DNA from: Streptomyces reniochalinae
GTDB lineage: Bacteria; Actinomycetota; Actinomycetes; Streptomycetales; Streptomycetaceae
Length of the DNA: 64,000 bases
Direction: 5' to 3'
Assembly (NCBI RefSeq): GCF_003323735.1
Contig: NZ_QOIM01000030.1
Coordinates: forward strand, 245,851-309,850
Position numbers and translations under genes: made by a program. Each line of letters starts with the position of its first letter. The stretch's first letter is position 1. The notes below the pieces were generated by a model. That model saw nothing but the letters and a program-made list of their open reading frames with translations, made no database searches and had not been told where the DNA came from. Positions 53,390-61,923 of the stretch are shown here, piece after piece.

Positions 53390-54232
53390 ATGAGGAAGCC
53401 CCTGGTCAGTACGCTCGCGGCGGCGCTGTTCGGCGCCGCCGCGCTCACGGGCATAGCCACGGCCCCGGCGGCCGCGGCAGCAGGCGGTGAGACCCCGCCC
53501 TCCCTCGAGGGCACCGTCGCGCTGAGCAACTGCTCGGGCTCCGTGGTGAAGCTCAAGCACTCACGGCCCGACGACCCGGCGCTCGTCCTGTCCAACGGGC
53601 ACTGCCTGGAAGAGGGCATGCCCGGCGCGGGCGAGGTGATCGTCGACCAGCCCACCAGCCGCGACTTCACCCTGCTGAACGCGGACGGCGGCGACGCCGG
53701 GAAGGTCCACTCGGACAAGATCGCCTACGCGACGATGACGGACACCGACATCTCCCTGTACGAGACGGACACCACGTACAAGGAGATCAAGCGCACGTAC
53801 GGCATCGACGCGCTCAAGCTGGACGCGAAGCACCCGCGCGCCGGCCGTGACATCACCGTGGTGTCCGGCTACTGGAAGGAGAAGTTCGGCTGCGCGGTCG
53901 ACGGTTTCGCCCACCGCCTCAAGGAGGCCGACTGGACCTGGAAGGACTCCCTCCGCTACACGATGGAGTGCCAGACCAAGGGCGGCACCTCAGGATCCCC
54001 GGTGATCGACGACCGCACCGGCAAGGTCGTGGGCGTCAACAACACCCACAACGAGGACGGGGAGATGTGCACCCTGAACAACCCGTGTGAGGTGAACGAG
54101 CAGGGCCACGTCGTCATCCGCTACCTCAACGCGTACGGACAGCAGACGTACCTGATCAACCCCTGCTTCGGCAGGGGCAACCAGCTCGATTTGGACGCGC
54201 GCGGCTGCCACCTGCCCCAGCCGCGGTCGTAA
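53390..54232 (+). CDS. Secreted trypsin-like serine protease, copy 2
   Basis: This 280-residue paralogue of the preceding gene has the signal MRKPLVSTLAAALFGAAALT and a shorter spacer. The catalytic residues are His71 (LSNGHCLEEG), Asp120 (TDTDISLYET) and Ser201 (TKGGTSGSPVID). GAGGAG precedes the ATG closely. The two proteins are alike along their full length, including the C-terminal YGQQTYL motif and final Cys. Head-to-tail placement indicates tandem duplication. No separate promoter is clear in the 78-base gap, and no terminator separates them, so co-transcription is possible. Confidence 0.9.
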   Translation: MRKPLVSTLAAALFGAAALTGIATAPAAAAAGGETPPSLEGTVALSNCSGSVVKLKHSRPDDPALVLSNGHCLEEGMPGAGEVIVDQPTSRDFTLLNADGGDAGKVHSDKIAYATMTDTDISLYETDTTYKEIKRTYGIDALKLDAKHPRAGRDITVVSGYWKEKFGCAVDGFAHRLKEADWTWKDSLRYTMECQTKGGTSGSPVIDDRTGKVVGVNNTHNEDGEMCTLNNPCEVNEQGHVVIRYLNAYGQQTYLINPCFGRGNQLDLDARGCHLPQPRS

Positions 54233-54247
54233 CCCCTCCGCACACCG

Positions 54248-54286
54248 AACGCCCCCCGGGCCGGCGGACCGGCCCGGGGGGGCGTT
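54248..54286. terminator. Bidirectional terminator between the protease and chitinase genes
   Basis: AACGCCCCCCGGGCCGG and its complement (one extra G) surround CGGA. It begins 16 bases past the protease stop and faces the convergent chitinase gene. Confidence 0.88.
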
Positions 54287-54310
54287 CCATGTGCGCGCGA
54301 GAGGCGCGGG

Positions 54311-55336
54311 TCACATGCCGTGCACGTGGGGGCCGACCGTGGACGACCACGCGTTGCCCGCCGCCGCGTCCCACGCCGTCGACCAGGTCATGGCGCCGCG
54401 GATGCCGGGCCACTTCTCGTCGGGCGTGAAGCTGCCGCAACTCGTGCCCTTGGCCAGGCAGTCGAGGGCGTCGTTGACCACGCCGGGCTCCACGTATCCC
54501 GAGCCAGCGGCCTGCGGTGAGGCGGGGGTGCCGATGCCGACCTGCGAGGGGTCGAGTCCGCCCTTGATCTGGACACAGGCCAAAGAGGTGAGGAAGTCGA
54601 CGGTGCCGGAGGGATAGACCTTGCCGTCGCAGCCGTTCATGGAGCCGCTGTTGTAGTACTGCATGTTGACGGCGGTCAGGAAGCTCTTGATGTTGAGCGC
54701 CGTCTTGAAGTACTCGTTCTGCGGCGACTGCATGTCGATGGTCTGCGGCGCCATGGTGACCACCACGTCGCTCTTGGCGGCGTGGACGGCCTCCAGGGCC
54801 TTGGTCATGTAGGTGGCGTTGAGGCCGTTCTCCAGGTCGATGTCGACGCCGTCGAAGCCGTACTCGTCCATGAGGGAGACGACGCTGTCGGCGAACGCGT
54901 CGGCCGAGGCGTCGTCACTGACGGAGACGGCGCCCTTCTCGCCGCCGACGGACAGGACGACGGACTTGCCCTCGGCCTGCTTGGCGGCGACGTCGGCCTT
55001 GAACTGCTCCTCGGAGTAGCCGAGCGCGGGGTCGAGGGTGAAGTCGACCTGTCCCGCGGTGGTGGTCGCGTCGGCGAAGGCCACGGCGATGATGTCGTAC
55101 TCGTCCTGCACCTCGGCGAGGGTCTGGACGGTCGCGCCGTTGTCGAAGTTCTGCCAGTACCCGGTGACCGCGTGCGCCGGGACCTGCGAGGCGCCGGCGC
55201 GGGGTCCTGGCGCCGTGGTGGGGGTCTCGGCGTGCGCGCCGGCGGGGCCGAGGGCGAGCAGCCCGGCCGCGGCGAGCGCCGAGGTGGTCAGCGCGGCGAG
55301 TGCGCGCAGCGACGAGAAGCGTCTGGGGGGTGCCAC
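54311..55336 (-). CDS. Secreted GH18 chitinase
   Basis: This 341-residue preprotein has a signal peptide (ALTTSALAAAGLLALGPAGA, cleavage after AHA). It is a single GH18 barrel starting HAVTGYWQNFDNGATVQTLA. The catalytic signature DxxDxDxE is YGFDGVDIDLENG, and MNMQYYNSG-type residues (here TAVNMQYYNSG) line the active site. It ends with AMTWSTAWDAAAGNAW. No chitin-binding domain is present. It hydrolyses chitin extracellularly. A dre-like DasR site lies about 60 bases upstream, consistent with N-acetylglucosamine control. Confidence 0.94.
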   Translation of the reverse strand: MAPPRRFSSLRALAALTTSALAAAGLLALGPAGAHAETPTTAPGPRAGASQVPAHAVTGYWQNFDNGATVQTLAEVQDEYDIIAVAFADATTTAGQVDFTLDPALGYSEEQFKADVAAKQAEGKSVVLSVGGEKGAVSVSDDASADAFADSVVSLMDEYGFDGVDIDLENGLNATYMTKALEAVHAAKSDVVVTMAPQTIDMQSPQNEYFKTALNIKSFLTAVNMQYYNSGSMNGCDGKVYPSGTVDFLTSLACVQIKGGLDPSQVGIGTPASPQAAGSGYVEPGVVNDALDCLAKGTSCGSFTPDEKWPGIRGAMTWSTAWDAAAGNAWSSTVGPHVHGM

Positions 55337-55392
55337 AACTGCCTCCGATGTGGGGGGACATGGGGAGGTGGGGGTGCGCGTGCGCCGTACAA

Positions 55393-55408
55393 CATGGTCC
55401 AGACCAAT
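55393..55408. promoter_or_regulatory. DasR-responsive element (dre) before the chitinase gene
   Basis: CATGGTCCAGACCAAT matches the dre consensus ACTGGTCTAGACCAGT in its palindromic TGGTC-CA-GACCA core. It is also the classic streptomycete chitinase promoter repeat. It lies about 60 bases upstream of the chitinase start and 145 before the divergent Nramp gene. Confidence 0.8.
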
Positions 55409-55549
55409 GCGGTTGTCAAGGTTCCCCGCAACGGCCGACGCCCGCGCGACCCCTTGTGCGGCGCGTCCGCAGACGGTTACATGCGCCTGCGACCTGCACG
55501 GTCGTCCACCACCCGGCCCGAAGAACCTGCGTACGGCGGAGGCAACGGC

Positions 55550-56857
55550 ATGTCAGGCCACACCACACCCCCGGCGCCCCGCGAGGGGGCCGCACCGCCG
55601 GTGCGCAAGCCGAACTGGAAGATGATCGGCCCCGGCATGGTCGTCGCGGCGACCGGCGTCGGCGCCGGAGACCTCGTCTCCACGCTCATCGCCGGCAGCA
55701 AGTTCGGCTACACGCTGCTGTGGGCCGCCGTCATCGGCTGCGTCGTCAAGATCGCGCTCGCCGAGGCCACGGGGCGCTGGCACCTGGCCACGGGGCGCAC
55801 CATCTTCGACGGCTGGCGCAGCCTCGGCGCCTGGACCACCGTCTACTTCGCCGTGTACGTCGTCATCTGGGGCTTCGTCTACGGCGCGACCGCCATGTCC
55901 TCCAGCGCACTGCCGCTCGCCGCGCTCTTCCCCGACGTCGTGCCCCTCAAGGTGTGGGCCATCATCACCGGGCTGATCGGCCTCGTGTTCGTGTGGACCA
56001 ACCGCTACGCCGTCGTCGAGAAGATCATGATGGTCTTCGTCGGCGTCATGTTCGTGGTCGTCGTCTACGTCGCCCTGCGCGTCGCGCCCGACCTGCCACG
56101 AGCGCTGGCCGGACTGGTGCCCGTCCTGCCCTCGGGCTCCATCGTCTACACGCTCGGCCTCGTCGGCGGCGTCGGCGGCACCATCACCATGGCCGCCTAC
56201 GGCTACTGGATCAACGCCAAGGGCTGGACCGACAGCGGCTGGATGAAGATGATGCGGCTCGACAACCGGGTCGCCTACCTCACCACCGGCGTCTTCGTCA
56301 TCGCCATGCTGATCGTCGGCGCGGAGCTGCTGCACGCCTCCCAGACCGCCCTCGCCTCGGGCGACCAGGGCCTCCTCGACCTCGACCGGGTCCTCGAAGA
56401 CCGCTTCGGCGCCTTCACCTCCAAGCTCTTCCTGATCGGCTTCTTCGCCGCCTCCTTCTCCTCGCTGGTGGGCGTATGGCACGGAGTGAGCCTGATGTTC
56501 GCCGACTTCGTGGAGCGGCTGCGGGCCGCCCGCGGCCAGGACGCCACCGCGGGGGTGGCGCCGCTGGCCCGCGGCGAACAGGAGCGCTCCCGGCCCTTCC
56601 GCGGCTACCTGCTGTGGCTGACGTTCCCGCCGATGACCCTGCTCTGGCTCGACAAGCCCTTCGGGCTCGTCATCGCCTACGGCGTCCTCGGCGCGTTCTT
56701 CATGCCCTTCCTCGCCGCCACCCTGCTGTGGCTCCTCAACACCGGGCGCACCCCGCGCGAGTGGCGCAACGGGCCGCTCAGCAACGTGCTGCTGGCCGCC
56801 TCCTGCGTGCTGTTCGTGGTGCTGTGCGTCCAGGAACTGCGCGACCTGCCGTGGTGA
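55550..56857 (+). CDS. Nramp-family divalent metal transporter
   Basis: This 435-residue transporter has about 11 transmembrane helices. The first helix GMVVAATGVGAGDLVSTLIA carries the unwound D-x-x-T/S metal-binding segment in a variant form: the classic DPGN is replaced by GAGD. TMAAYGYWINAKGW is the family's conserved helix 6 region, where canonical Nramps have the metal-binding MPH motif, so metal specificity is uncertain. This subgroup may be a magnesium or organic-ion transporter. GGCGGAGG precedes the ATG at 55550. Earlier in-frame starts overlap the chitinase promoter region. Confidence 0.85.
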   Translation: MSGHTTPPAPREGAAPPVRKPNWKMIGPGMVVAATGVGAGDLVSTLIAGSKFGYTLLWAAVIGCVVKIALAEATGRWHLATGRTIFDGWRSLGAWTTVYFAVYVVIWGFVYGATAMSSSALPLAALFPDVVPLKVWAIITGLIGLVFVWTNRYAVVEKIMMVFVGVMFVVVVYVALRVAPDLPRALAGLVPVLPSGSIVYTLGLVGGVGGTITMAAYGYWINAKGWTDSGWMKMMRLDNRVAYLTTGVFVIAMLIVGAELLHASQTALASGDQGLLDLDRVLEDRFGAFTSKLFLIGFFAASFSSLVGVWHGVSLMFADFVERLRAARGQDATAGVAPLARGEQERSRPFRGYLLWLTFPPMTLLWLDKPFGLVIAYGVLGAFFMPFLAATLLWLLNTGRTPREWRNGPLSNVLLAASCVLFVVLCVQELRDLPW

Positions 56858-56914
56858 CGCCCGCTTACCCGCCTCCCGGTGCCCCGAGGGGCGTGGCGGC
56901 CCGCGCCTGAGACG

Positions 56915-57862
56915 TCAGGCGCCGGCCGCCGCACCGGGCTCGTCGGCGAACAACTGGTCGGCGTCCGTGATCCTGAAAGCCCGCTCCAGCCAGGTGTCGA
57001 GGACCTCCGGGTCGGTGCAGGCGGCCAGGCGGGCGCGTTGGGTCTCGGTGACGGGGATACCGCGCATCTCCAGCAGACGCAGTACCGAGCGCACCTGCCC
57101 TTCGGCTTGGCCTGCGGCCTTGCCTTCGGCCATACCTTCGGCCTGGCCCTCGGCCTTGCCCTTGAGGAAGGTCTCCTCGACCAGGGTGCCGCGTCCGGGG
57201 AAGTAGCTGCCGTTCTTCATGAGCTTTCTCCAGGTCTGCCGGGCCGGGGTGTTGCCGAGGCCGGACTCCATCAGTTCCGAGTAGTAGTTGAGGGATTCGC
57301 TGTCGGCCGTGCCGAGGGCGCGTGCCAGTGCATCCAGTATGACGGTGATGTCCGGGCTCTTGCTATGTGTCATCGCCGCGAAGGTGGCCATGGCCAGGTC
57401 TTCGGCGGCTTCCTCCGGGTCGACGATCATCGGTACGTTTCCGGGTCCGAGCACCAGTGGACGCACGGTGAGGGGCTTCCAGTCGTCGGGCCCCAGGTGG
57501 AAGGGGCCGGCGGCCCACTCGGCGGTGTCCTTGTCCTGGCAGACGACCACCAGCAGGGATGCGCAGTTGTTCTGCGCGGTGAGGAACGAGAGGTAGTAGG
57601 CCCAGCTCGCGGCCTTGCCCTGGTCGCGTCGGCTCTGGGCTTCGACGGCGAGCATCACGGGAGGGCCGCCGTCGCGCGGGGTGAGCCGCAGCACGCTGTC
57701 CAGACGCCGTTCGATCGGTTTGAGTTCGGTGGCGTCGGGGGTGAGCACCTCGACCAGGGAGTCCTCGGGTAGAGAGACCCCCAGCAGCCGGAAGGTGGGG
57801 ACGAGCAGCGCGGGCCGTTCCTGGAAGATCCGGTGCGCCGTCTCGTGACGGGAAGTGACCAT
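56915..57862 (-). CDS. Rpn/PD-(D/E)XK transposase-like conserved hypothetical protein
   Basis: This 315-residue protein belongs to a large streptomycete family. The N-terminal half (LTPDATELKPIERRLDSVLR, then PPVMLAVEAQSRRDQGKAAS WAYYLSFL with a gap) has the E/D...ExQ pattern of Rpn-type PD-(D/E)XK nucleases. The C-terminal half has KGKAEGQAEGMAEGKAAGQA repeats, characteristic of the same family, and a short helical end. Its function is unknown; relatives are recombination-promoting nucleases. It is a single leftward gene between metal transport and pilus genes. Confidence 0.78.
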   Translation of the reverse strand: MVTSRHETAHRIFQERPALLVPTFRLLGVSLPEDSLVEVLTPDATELKPIERRLDSVLRLTPRDGGPPVMLAVEAQSRRDQGKAASWAYYLSFLTAQNNCASLLVVVCQDKDTAEWAAGPFHLGPDDWKPLTVRPLVLGPGNVPMIVDPEEAAEDLAMATFAAMTHSKSPDITVILDALARALGTADSESLNYYSELMESGLGNTPARQTWRKLMKNGSYFPGRGTLVEETFLKGKAEGQAEGMAEGKAAGQAEGQVRSVLRLLEMRGIPVTETQRARLAACTDPEVLDTWLERAFRITDADQLFADEPGAAAGA

Positions 57863-58162
57863 GTGCGGAATGTATGAAGATCGGCACGGCGTGGCGCGGG
57901 AAACGGCTTTTGGTCACCGGATCGTGTGAACGTTCGGGCCCGGACTGTCTGCGCCGGTGCCGTGTGTGCGGTGGCGGGCGGTGCGGTTGAGGCCTGGGGT
58001 GGAGCGGGTAGGGGTGGGTCTTGGGGAATGGTTCCCCAGGCGGGGGGCCGTGGCTAGTGTGTGAGGTCGGCAAGGGCCTGGCAACGCGGGAGTTCGGCCT
58101 GCGGGAAGGACGGAAGGGGCGGCCCCGAACCGGCTTTCGTGGCAGACCCGGGGGAGGCGGAT
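57863..58162. promoter_or_regulatory. Upstream region of the Tad pilus operon
   Basis: No gene is supported. TGGGGAA-TGG-TTCCCCA (58022-58038) is an inverted repeat with seven-base arms, placed 17 bases before a TAGTGT -10 candidate (58055-58060). It thus covers the -35 position of the probable operon promoter. Confidence 0.45.
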
Positions 58163-59302
58163 GTGTCCACGGCGTTAGCGGTCACCTGTACGGAACACAT
58201 TCTCGCGCCGCCGGACCGGCACACGCCGCGCGCGCACGTGCTGACGCCGCCCGGTGAGCAGTCTCTCCAGGCCGCGCTCGACGAGACCCACGCGCTGCTC
58301 GAACAGCACGGCTACCTCGTCACCGTCTACCCGGCCTCCCTCCCCACCCCCTATCTGCACCGGCTGCACACCGTCAGAGCGCTGCTGGACAGCCGCCGCA
58401 TCGCCCTGCTGCCCGTGCCGCTGCCGCCGCTGGCGACGGGCGTGCTGGTGCGGCAGCTGCGGCAGCTGTCCCTGTGCGACTTCTCGCCCGGAGTGCTGGG
58501 CGCTGCCGCGCGGCTGCTGACGCACTACGTGTACGCGGGGGCGGTCCTCGGCTCGGTCGCCAAGCTGGACCGCGTTCCCGTCACCGTCGGCTCGCACGCC
58601 CGTTCCTGGCTGCCCGGCACCCAGTTCGCCGTGCTGGCCTCGCCCACGCCCGAGCTGCTGCGGATCGGCGGTGCGCAGGAGAGTGAACGGGGGCTGACGG
58701 GTCCGCAGTTCGCCACCGACATGACCGTCGCCCACGGCAGGCTCGGCTCCGACTGGGCGAGCCGAACGCTGCCGGCGCGCTGGCGGGCCGGCCAGGTCGC
58801 ACAGGCGCCGCTGCCCGCGGACTCGCCCGCGTGGTGGGGCACGGACAAGCTGACGGAGTTCGTGGCCGCCATCCCGGACGTCTCCGTGCTCTACCAGCTC
58901 GTCGCCTCGGTGCGGCGCGACACCTGCCACGGCTGCGGCCTCGAACTCATCGGCGACCGCTGTGCGTTCTGCGCCACCGCGCTGCCGCCGACACCGCCCG
59001 CTGCGCTCGCGTCTGCGCCCACCAGCCCTTCCCTCGCTTCCGCCGGCCCTGTGCCCGCGCACGCGCCGCCCACGCACGCCGCCCCTGCGCCCACGCACGC
59101 GGCGCCCGCCCCCGACGCGGCCCCCGTACCGCCGTCGACGCCCGCGGCGTCGCCCTCCGCGCGGCCTGCCGCGCCGTCCGCCGAGCCGTCCGCCGGGCCG
59201 CCCGCCGCGTCACCGTCCGCGCCGCCGTCCGGGCCCGGGGGCGCCGGTCACCACGTGGACGAGCGCCCCGTCGTCGCCGACCCCCGAGGTATCCGTCCAT
59301 GA
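58163..59302 (+). CDS. Tad-operon leader protein with zinc ribbon and Pro/Ala tail
   Basis: This 379-residue cytosolic protein starts at a GTG with GGGGAGG upstream (VSTALAVTCTEHILAPP). Residues 1-250 form a mixed alpha/beta region (LLEQHGYLVTVYPASLPTPY, RIALLPVPLPPLATGVLVRQ) that I do not recognise. A four-cysteine knuckle follows: CHGCGLELIGDRCAFC. The last 110 residues are almost only Ala, Pro and Ser. It heads the pilus operon and its stop overlaps the cpaB start (ATGA), so it is probably part of the pilus machinery or its regulation. Confidence 0.8.
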   Translation: MSTALAVTCTEHILAPPDRHTPRAHVLTPPGEQSLQAALDETHALLEQHGYLVTVYPASLPTPYLHRLHTVRALLDSRRIALLPVPLPPLATGVLVRQLRQLSLCDFSPGVLGAAARLLTHYVYAGAVLGSVAKLDRVPVTVGSHARSWLPGTQFAVLASPTPELLRIGGAQESERGLTGPQFATDMTVAHGRLGSDWASRTLPARWRAGQVAQAPLPADSPAWWGTDKLTEFVAAIPDVSVLYQLVASVRRDTCHGCGLELIGDRCAFCATALPPTPPAALASAPTSPSLASAGPVPAHAPPTHAAPAPTHAAPAPDAAPVPPSTPAASPSARPAAPSAEPSAGPPAASPSAPPSGPGGAGHHVDERPVVADPRGIRP

Positions 59303-60054
59303 ACTCACGCCAGCGCCGTGGCGTCCTCCTCCTCGTCCTCTCGCTCGTGTGCGCCCTCGCCGCGTTCGCCGGGGTGCTGGCCGTCGTCCGGGACGTCCAG
59401 GCCGAGGTCGGCGACGAGGTGACGGCCTACAAGCTGAAGAAGGACGTGCCCGCCTACAAGGCGGTGGAGGTCTCGCAGCTGGAGCGGATATCGATGCCCG
59501 AGCGCTGGCTGCCCGTCACCGCCGTCACCGATCTGGGCGACATCCGCGGCAAGATCGCGGTCAACCCGCTCAAGAAGGGGTCGCTGCTCCAGTCGGACAT
59601 GATGGCCGAGCGGCCCGCACTCGAAGAGGGCCAGCAGGAACTCGCGATCATGATCGACGCCGAGACGGGGGTCGCCGGAAAGATCAACCCGGGCGACCGC
59701 GTCAACATCTACGCGACGTTCGAGGGCGAGCAGCGCGAGGGCACCGGACGCGGCGGCCGGGCCGGCGAGCAGAGCGGGACCCCGTCGGAGTCCCGGCTCA
59801 TCGTCAGCCGCGTCAAGGTGATCGACGTGGGCGAGCTGACCCCGCTCGACGACGACGGCGACCGCGACGACCGCACCAGCCGCCGGGAGCGCGAGGGCGT
59901 GCCGATCACGTTCGCGCTCTCCACCGAGAACGCCCAACGTGTCGCCTACGCCGAGTCGTTCGCCGAACACGTCCGGCTGGCCCTCATGGCGCCGGGGGAC
60001 GAGTCCGAGGTCCCCGAGGAGGACCGCATCTACACGCTCCCCTCGAACGAGTGA
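59299..60054 (+). CDS. Flp pilus assembly protein CpaB/RcpC
   Basis: This 251-residue protein has one N-terminal transmembrane helix (RGVLLLVLSLVCALAAFAGV). An SAF domain follows (KDVPAYKAVEVSQLERISMP, AVNPLKKGSLLQSDMM). The RcpC-like domain includes QELAIMIDAETGVAGKINPG and DRVNIYATF. CpaB proteins in Gram-negatives support the secretin; actinomycetes lack an outer membrane, so the role is probably a periplasmic assembly factor. It is coupled to the gene before it and lies six bases from the next. Confidence 0.9.
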   Translation: MNSRQRRGVLLLVLSLVCALAAFAGVLAVVRDVQAEVGDEVTAYKLKKDVPAYKAVEVSQLERISMPERWLPVTAVTDLGDIRGKIAVNPLKKGSLLQSDMMAERPALEEGQQELAIMIDAETGVAGKINPGDRVNIYATFEGEQREGTGRGGRAGEQSGTPSESRLIVSRVKVIDVGELTPLDDDGDRDDRTSRREREGVPITFALSTENAQRVAYAESFAEHVRLALMAPGDESEVPEEDRIYTLPSNE

Positions 60055-60060
60055 GGCCCC

Positions 60061-61917
60061 ATGGACATCCGTATCCAGCCGGCCGTCAGCGACCCGGACG
60101 CAGCCCGCTCGCTGGTCACCCTGCTCAGCCAGCTGCCCGACAGCGAACCGCTGCCGCCGGCCGTGGACTCCGCCCGGCTCATGGACGTGTTGGCGCGGCA
60201 GGCCGAGGAGGCACCGGCCGAACTGCCCGAGGTCGTCCTCGTCCACGAGCTGATCGGCCCGGCCTCGGCGCTGGAGGTGATCGGCCAGGTCGCGCTCCGG
60301 TTCCCCGCCGTGGGCGTCGTCCTGGCCACCCAGGACACCAGCCCGCGGCTGTACTCGGCGGCCATGGACGCCGGAGCCCGCGGCGTGACCGGACTGCCGC
60401 TGGCCTTCGACGAGCTGGAGGCACGGGTCACCGCCGCCGCCACCTGGGCGCGGGGGGTGCGCCGCCACCTGGGCGGCGGCTACGAGCGGGGCCACGGCGT
60501 CGACCCGTACGGCTTCGGCGGGGGCGGCGGCACGCTCGTGACCGTCACCGGGGCCAAGGGCGGGGTCGGCACCACACTGACCGCCGTCCAGCTCGCGCTC
60601 GCCGCCCGCGCCTCCGGATGCGACACGGCACTGGTGGACCTCGACCTCCAGGCCGGCGACATCGGCTCCTACCTCGACGTGCGCTTCCGCCGCTCCGTCG
60701 TCGACCTCGCCGGGATCAAGGACCTGTCGCCGCGCGTCCTCCAGGACGCCGTGTACCCGCACGAGACGGGTCTGGGACTGCTGCTGGCACCGGCGGAGGG
60801 GGAGCGCGGCGAAGAGGTGGACGAGCGGGCCGCCCGGCAGCTGGTGGCCGCCCTGCGCTCCCGCTACGAGGTCGTCGTCGTGGACTGCGGCACCCAGATG
60901 CACGCGGGCAACGCCGCCGCCATCGAGTCGGCCGACGCGGCGCTGCTGCTGACCACCCCCGACGTGATCGCCGTGCGCGGCGCCACCCGCATGGTGCGGC
61001 TGTGGGACCGGCTCCAGATCCGCAAGGCGGAGGAGACGCTGACCGTCGTCAACCGCTCCTCCCGGCACAGCGAGATCCAGCCGCAGCTCGTCGCCCGCAT
61101 CACCGGCACCCCCGTGGCGCGCACGAGCGTGCCCGCCCACTTCAAGGAACTCCAGTCCGCGCTGGACGCGGGACGGATGCAGGACCTCGACCCCAAGGGC
61201 AGCGTGCGGCAGGCGCTGTGGGGGCTCGCGGGGGAACTCGGGATCACGGCGCAGACCCGGGCCCGGACGCAGCCCCCGCTCCCCGGTCCCTCGGGCGGCC
61301 GGGGAAGCGGACGGCGGCAGCACGGGGGCGGCGCCGGCACGGACGGCGGTGCCGCTGGCGCGGCGACGGGTACGGGCGGCGGTGCGGCGGGCGCGAACCG
61401 GTCACGGCACGCGCTGCCGCCGGGCGGCTCGCCGGGCGCCGACCGGGACCTGGCCGCCCCGGGGACGCCGGGGCCCGAGACCGCGCCCTCCTCCTCCGAC
61501 ACGGGCGCTGCGGGGTTCCTGCGGCGCCGGATCGCGCCCCGTATCCGGCAGGAGGGCGAGCGGGGCGCGCTGTCCGTCGAGTTCGCCGGCATGGCGCCCG
61601 TCGTGCTGCTGACACTCGTCCTGCTGTGGCAGTGCGTGCTGATCGGCTACACCTTCACCCTCGCCGGCAACTCCGCCGACGAGGCCGCCCGCGCCGCCAC
61701 CGCGGCCGCCGCATACGGCGACCCGCGGGCGGCGTGCGAGTCCGCCGCGCGCGCACACCTGCCCGCCAAGTGGCGCGCGGGCTCCTCGGTCAGTTGCAGC
61801 CAAGGCGGCACGGTGTGGAAGGCCGACGTCGACCTGCGGACTCCCATCCTGTTTCCGGGCGCGGCGGGACTGCCGTTCACCGTCGGCGGCGAGGCGGGCG
61901 CGGCGGAGGAGGGGTGA
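60061..61917 (+). CDS. CpaE-like ATPase fused to a TadE-like domain
   Basis: This 618-residue protein is in two parts. Residues 55-130 resemble a receiver-like domain and 155-400 a MinD/ParA-type ATPase (LVTVTGAKGGVGTTLTAVQL deviant Walker A, VVVVDCGTQMHAGN). Residues 400-498 are Gly/Ala/Pro-rich. Residues 500-618 are a TadE-like pseudopilin domain: GERGALSVEFAGMAPVVLLT with the usual glutamate, a transmembrane helix, then [20 protein letters not shown]. CpaE localises pilus assembly, whereas TadE is a minor pilin; here one chain links both. No stop, frameshift or start lies between them. Confidence 0.88.
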   Translation: MDIRIQPAVSDPDAARSLVTLLSQLPDSEPLPPAVDSARLMDVLARQAEEAPAELPEVVLVHELIGPASALEVIGQVALRFPAVGVVLATQDTSPRLYSAAMDAGARGVTGLPLAFDELEARVTAAATWARGVRRHLGGGYERGHGVDPYGFGGGGGTLVTVTGAKGGVGTTLTAVQLALAARASGCDTALVDLDLQAGDIGSYLDVRFRRSVVDLAGIKDLSPRVLQDAVYPHETGLGLLLAPAEGERGEEVDERAARQLVAALRSRYEVVVVDCGTQMHAGNAAAIESADAALLLTTPDVIAVRGATRMVRLWDRLQIRKAEETLTVVNRSSRHSEIQPQLVARITGTPVARTSVPAHFKELQSALDAGRMQDLDPKGSVRQALWGLAGELGITAQTRARTQPPLPGPSGGRGSGRRQHGGGAGTDGGAAGAATGTGGGAAGANRSRHALPPGGSPGADRDLAAPGTPGPETAPSSSDTGAAGFLRRRIAPRIRQEGERGALSVEFAGMAPVVLLTLVLLWQCVLIGYTFTLAGNSADEAARAATAAAAYGDPRAACESAARAHLPAKWRAGSSVSCSQGGTVWKADVDLRTPILFPGAAGLPFTVGGEAGAAEEG

Positions 61918-61923
61918 GGCGGC

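Noticed and set aside
59305..61323. 672-codon minus frame opposite cpaB and the CpaE fusion
   Set aside because: Antisense to coupled pilus genes, low complexity and no ribosome site.
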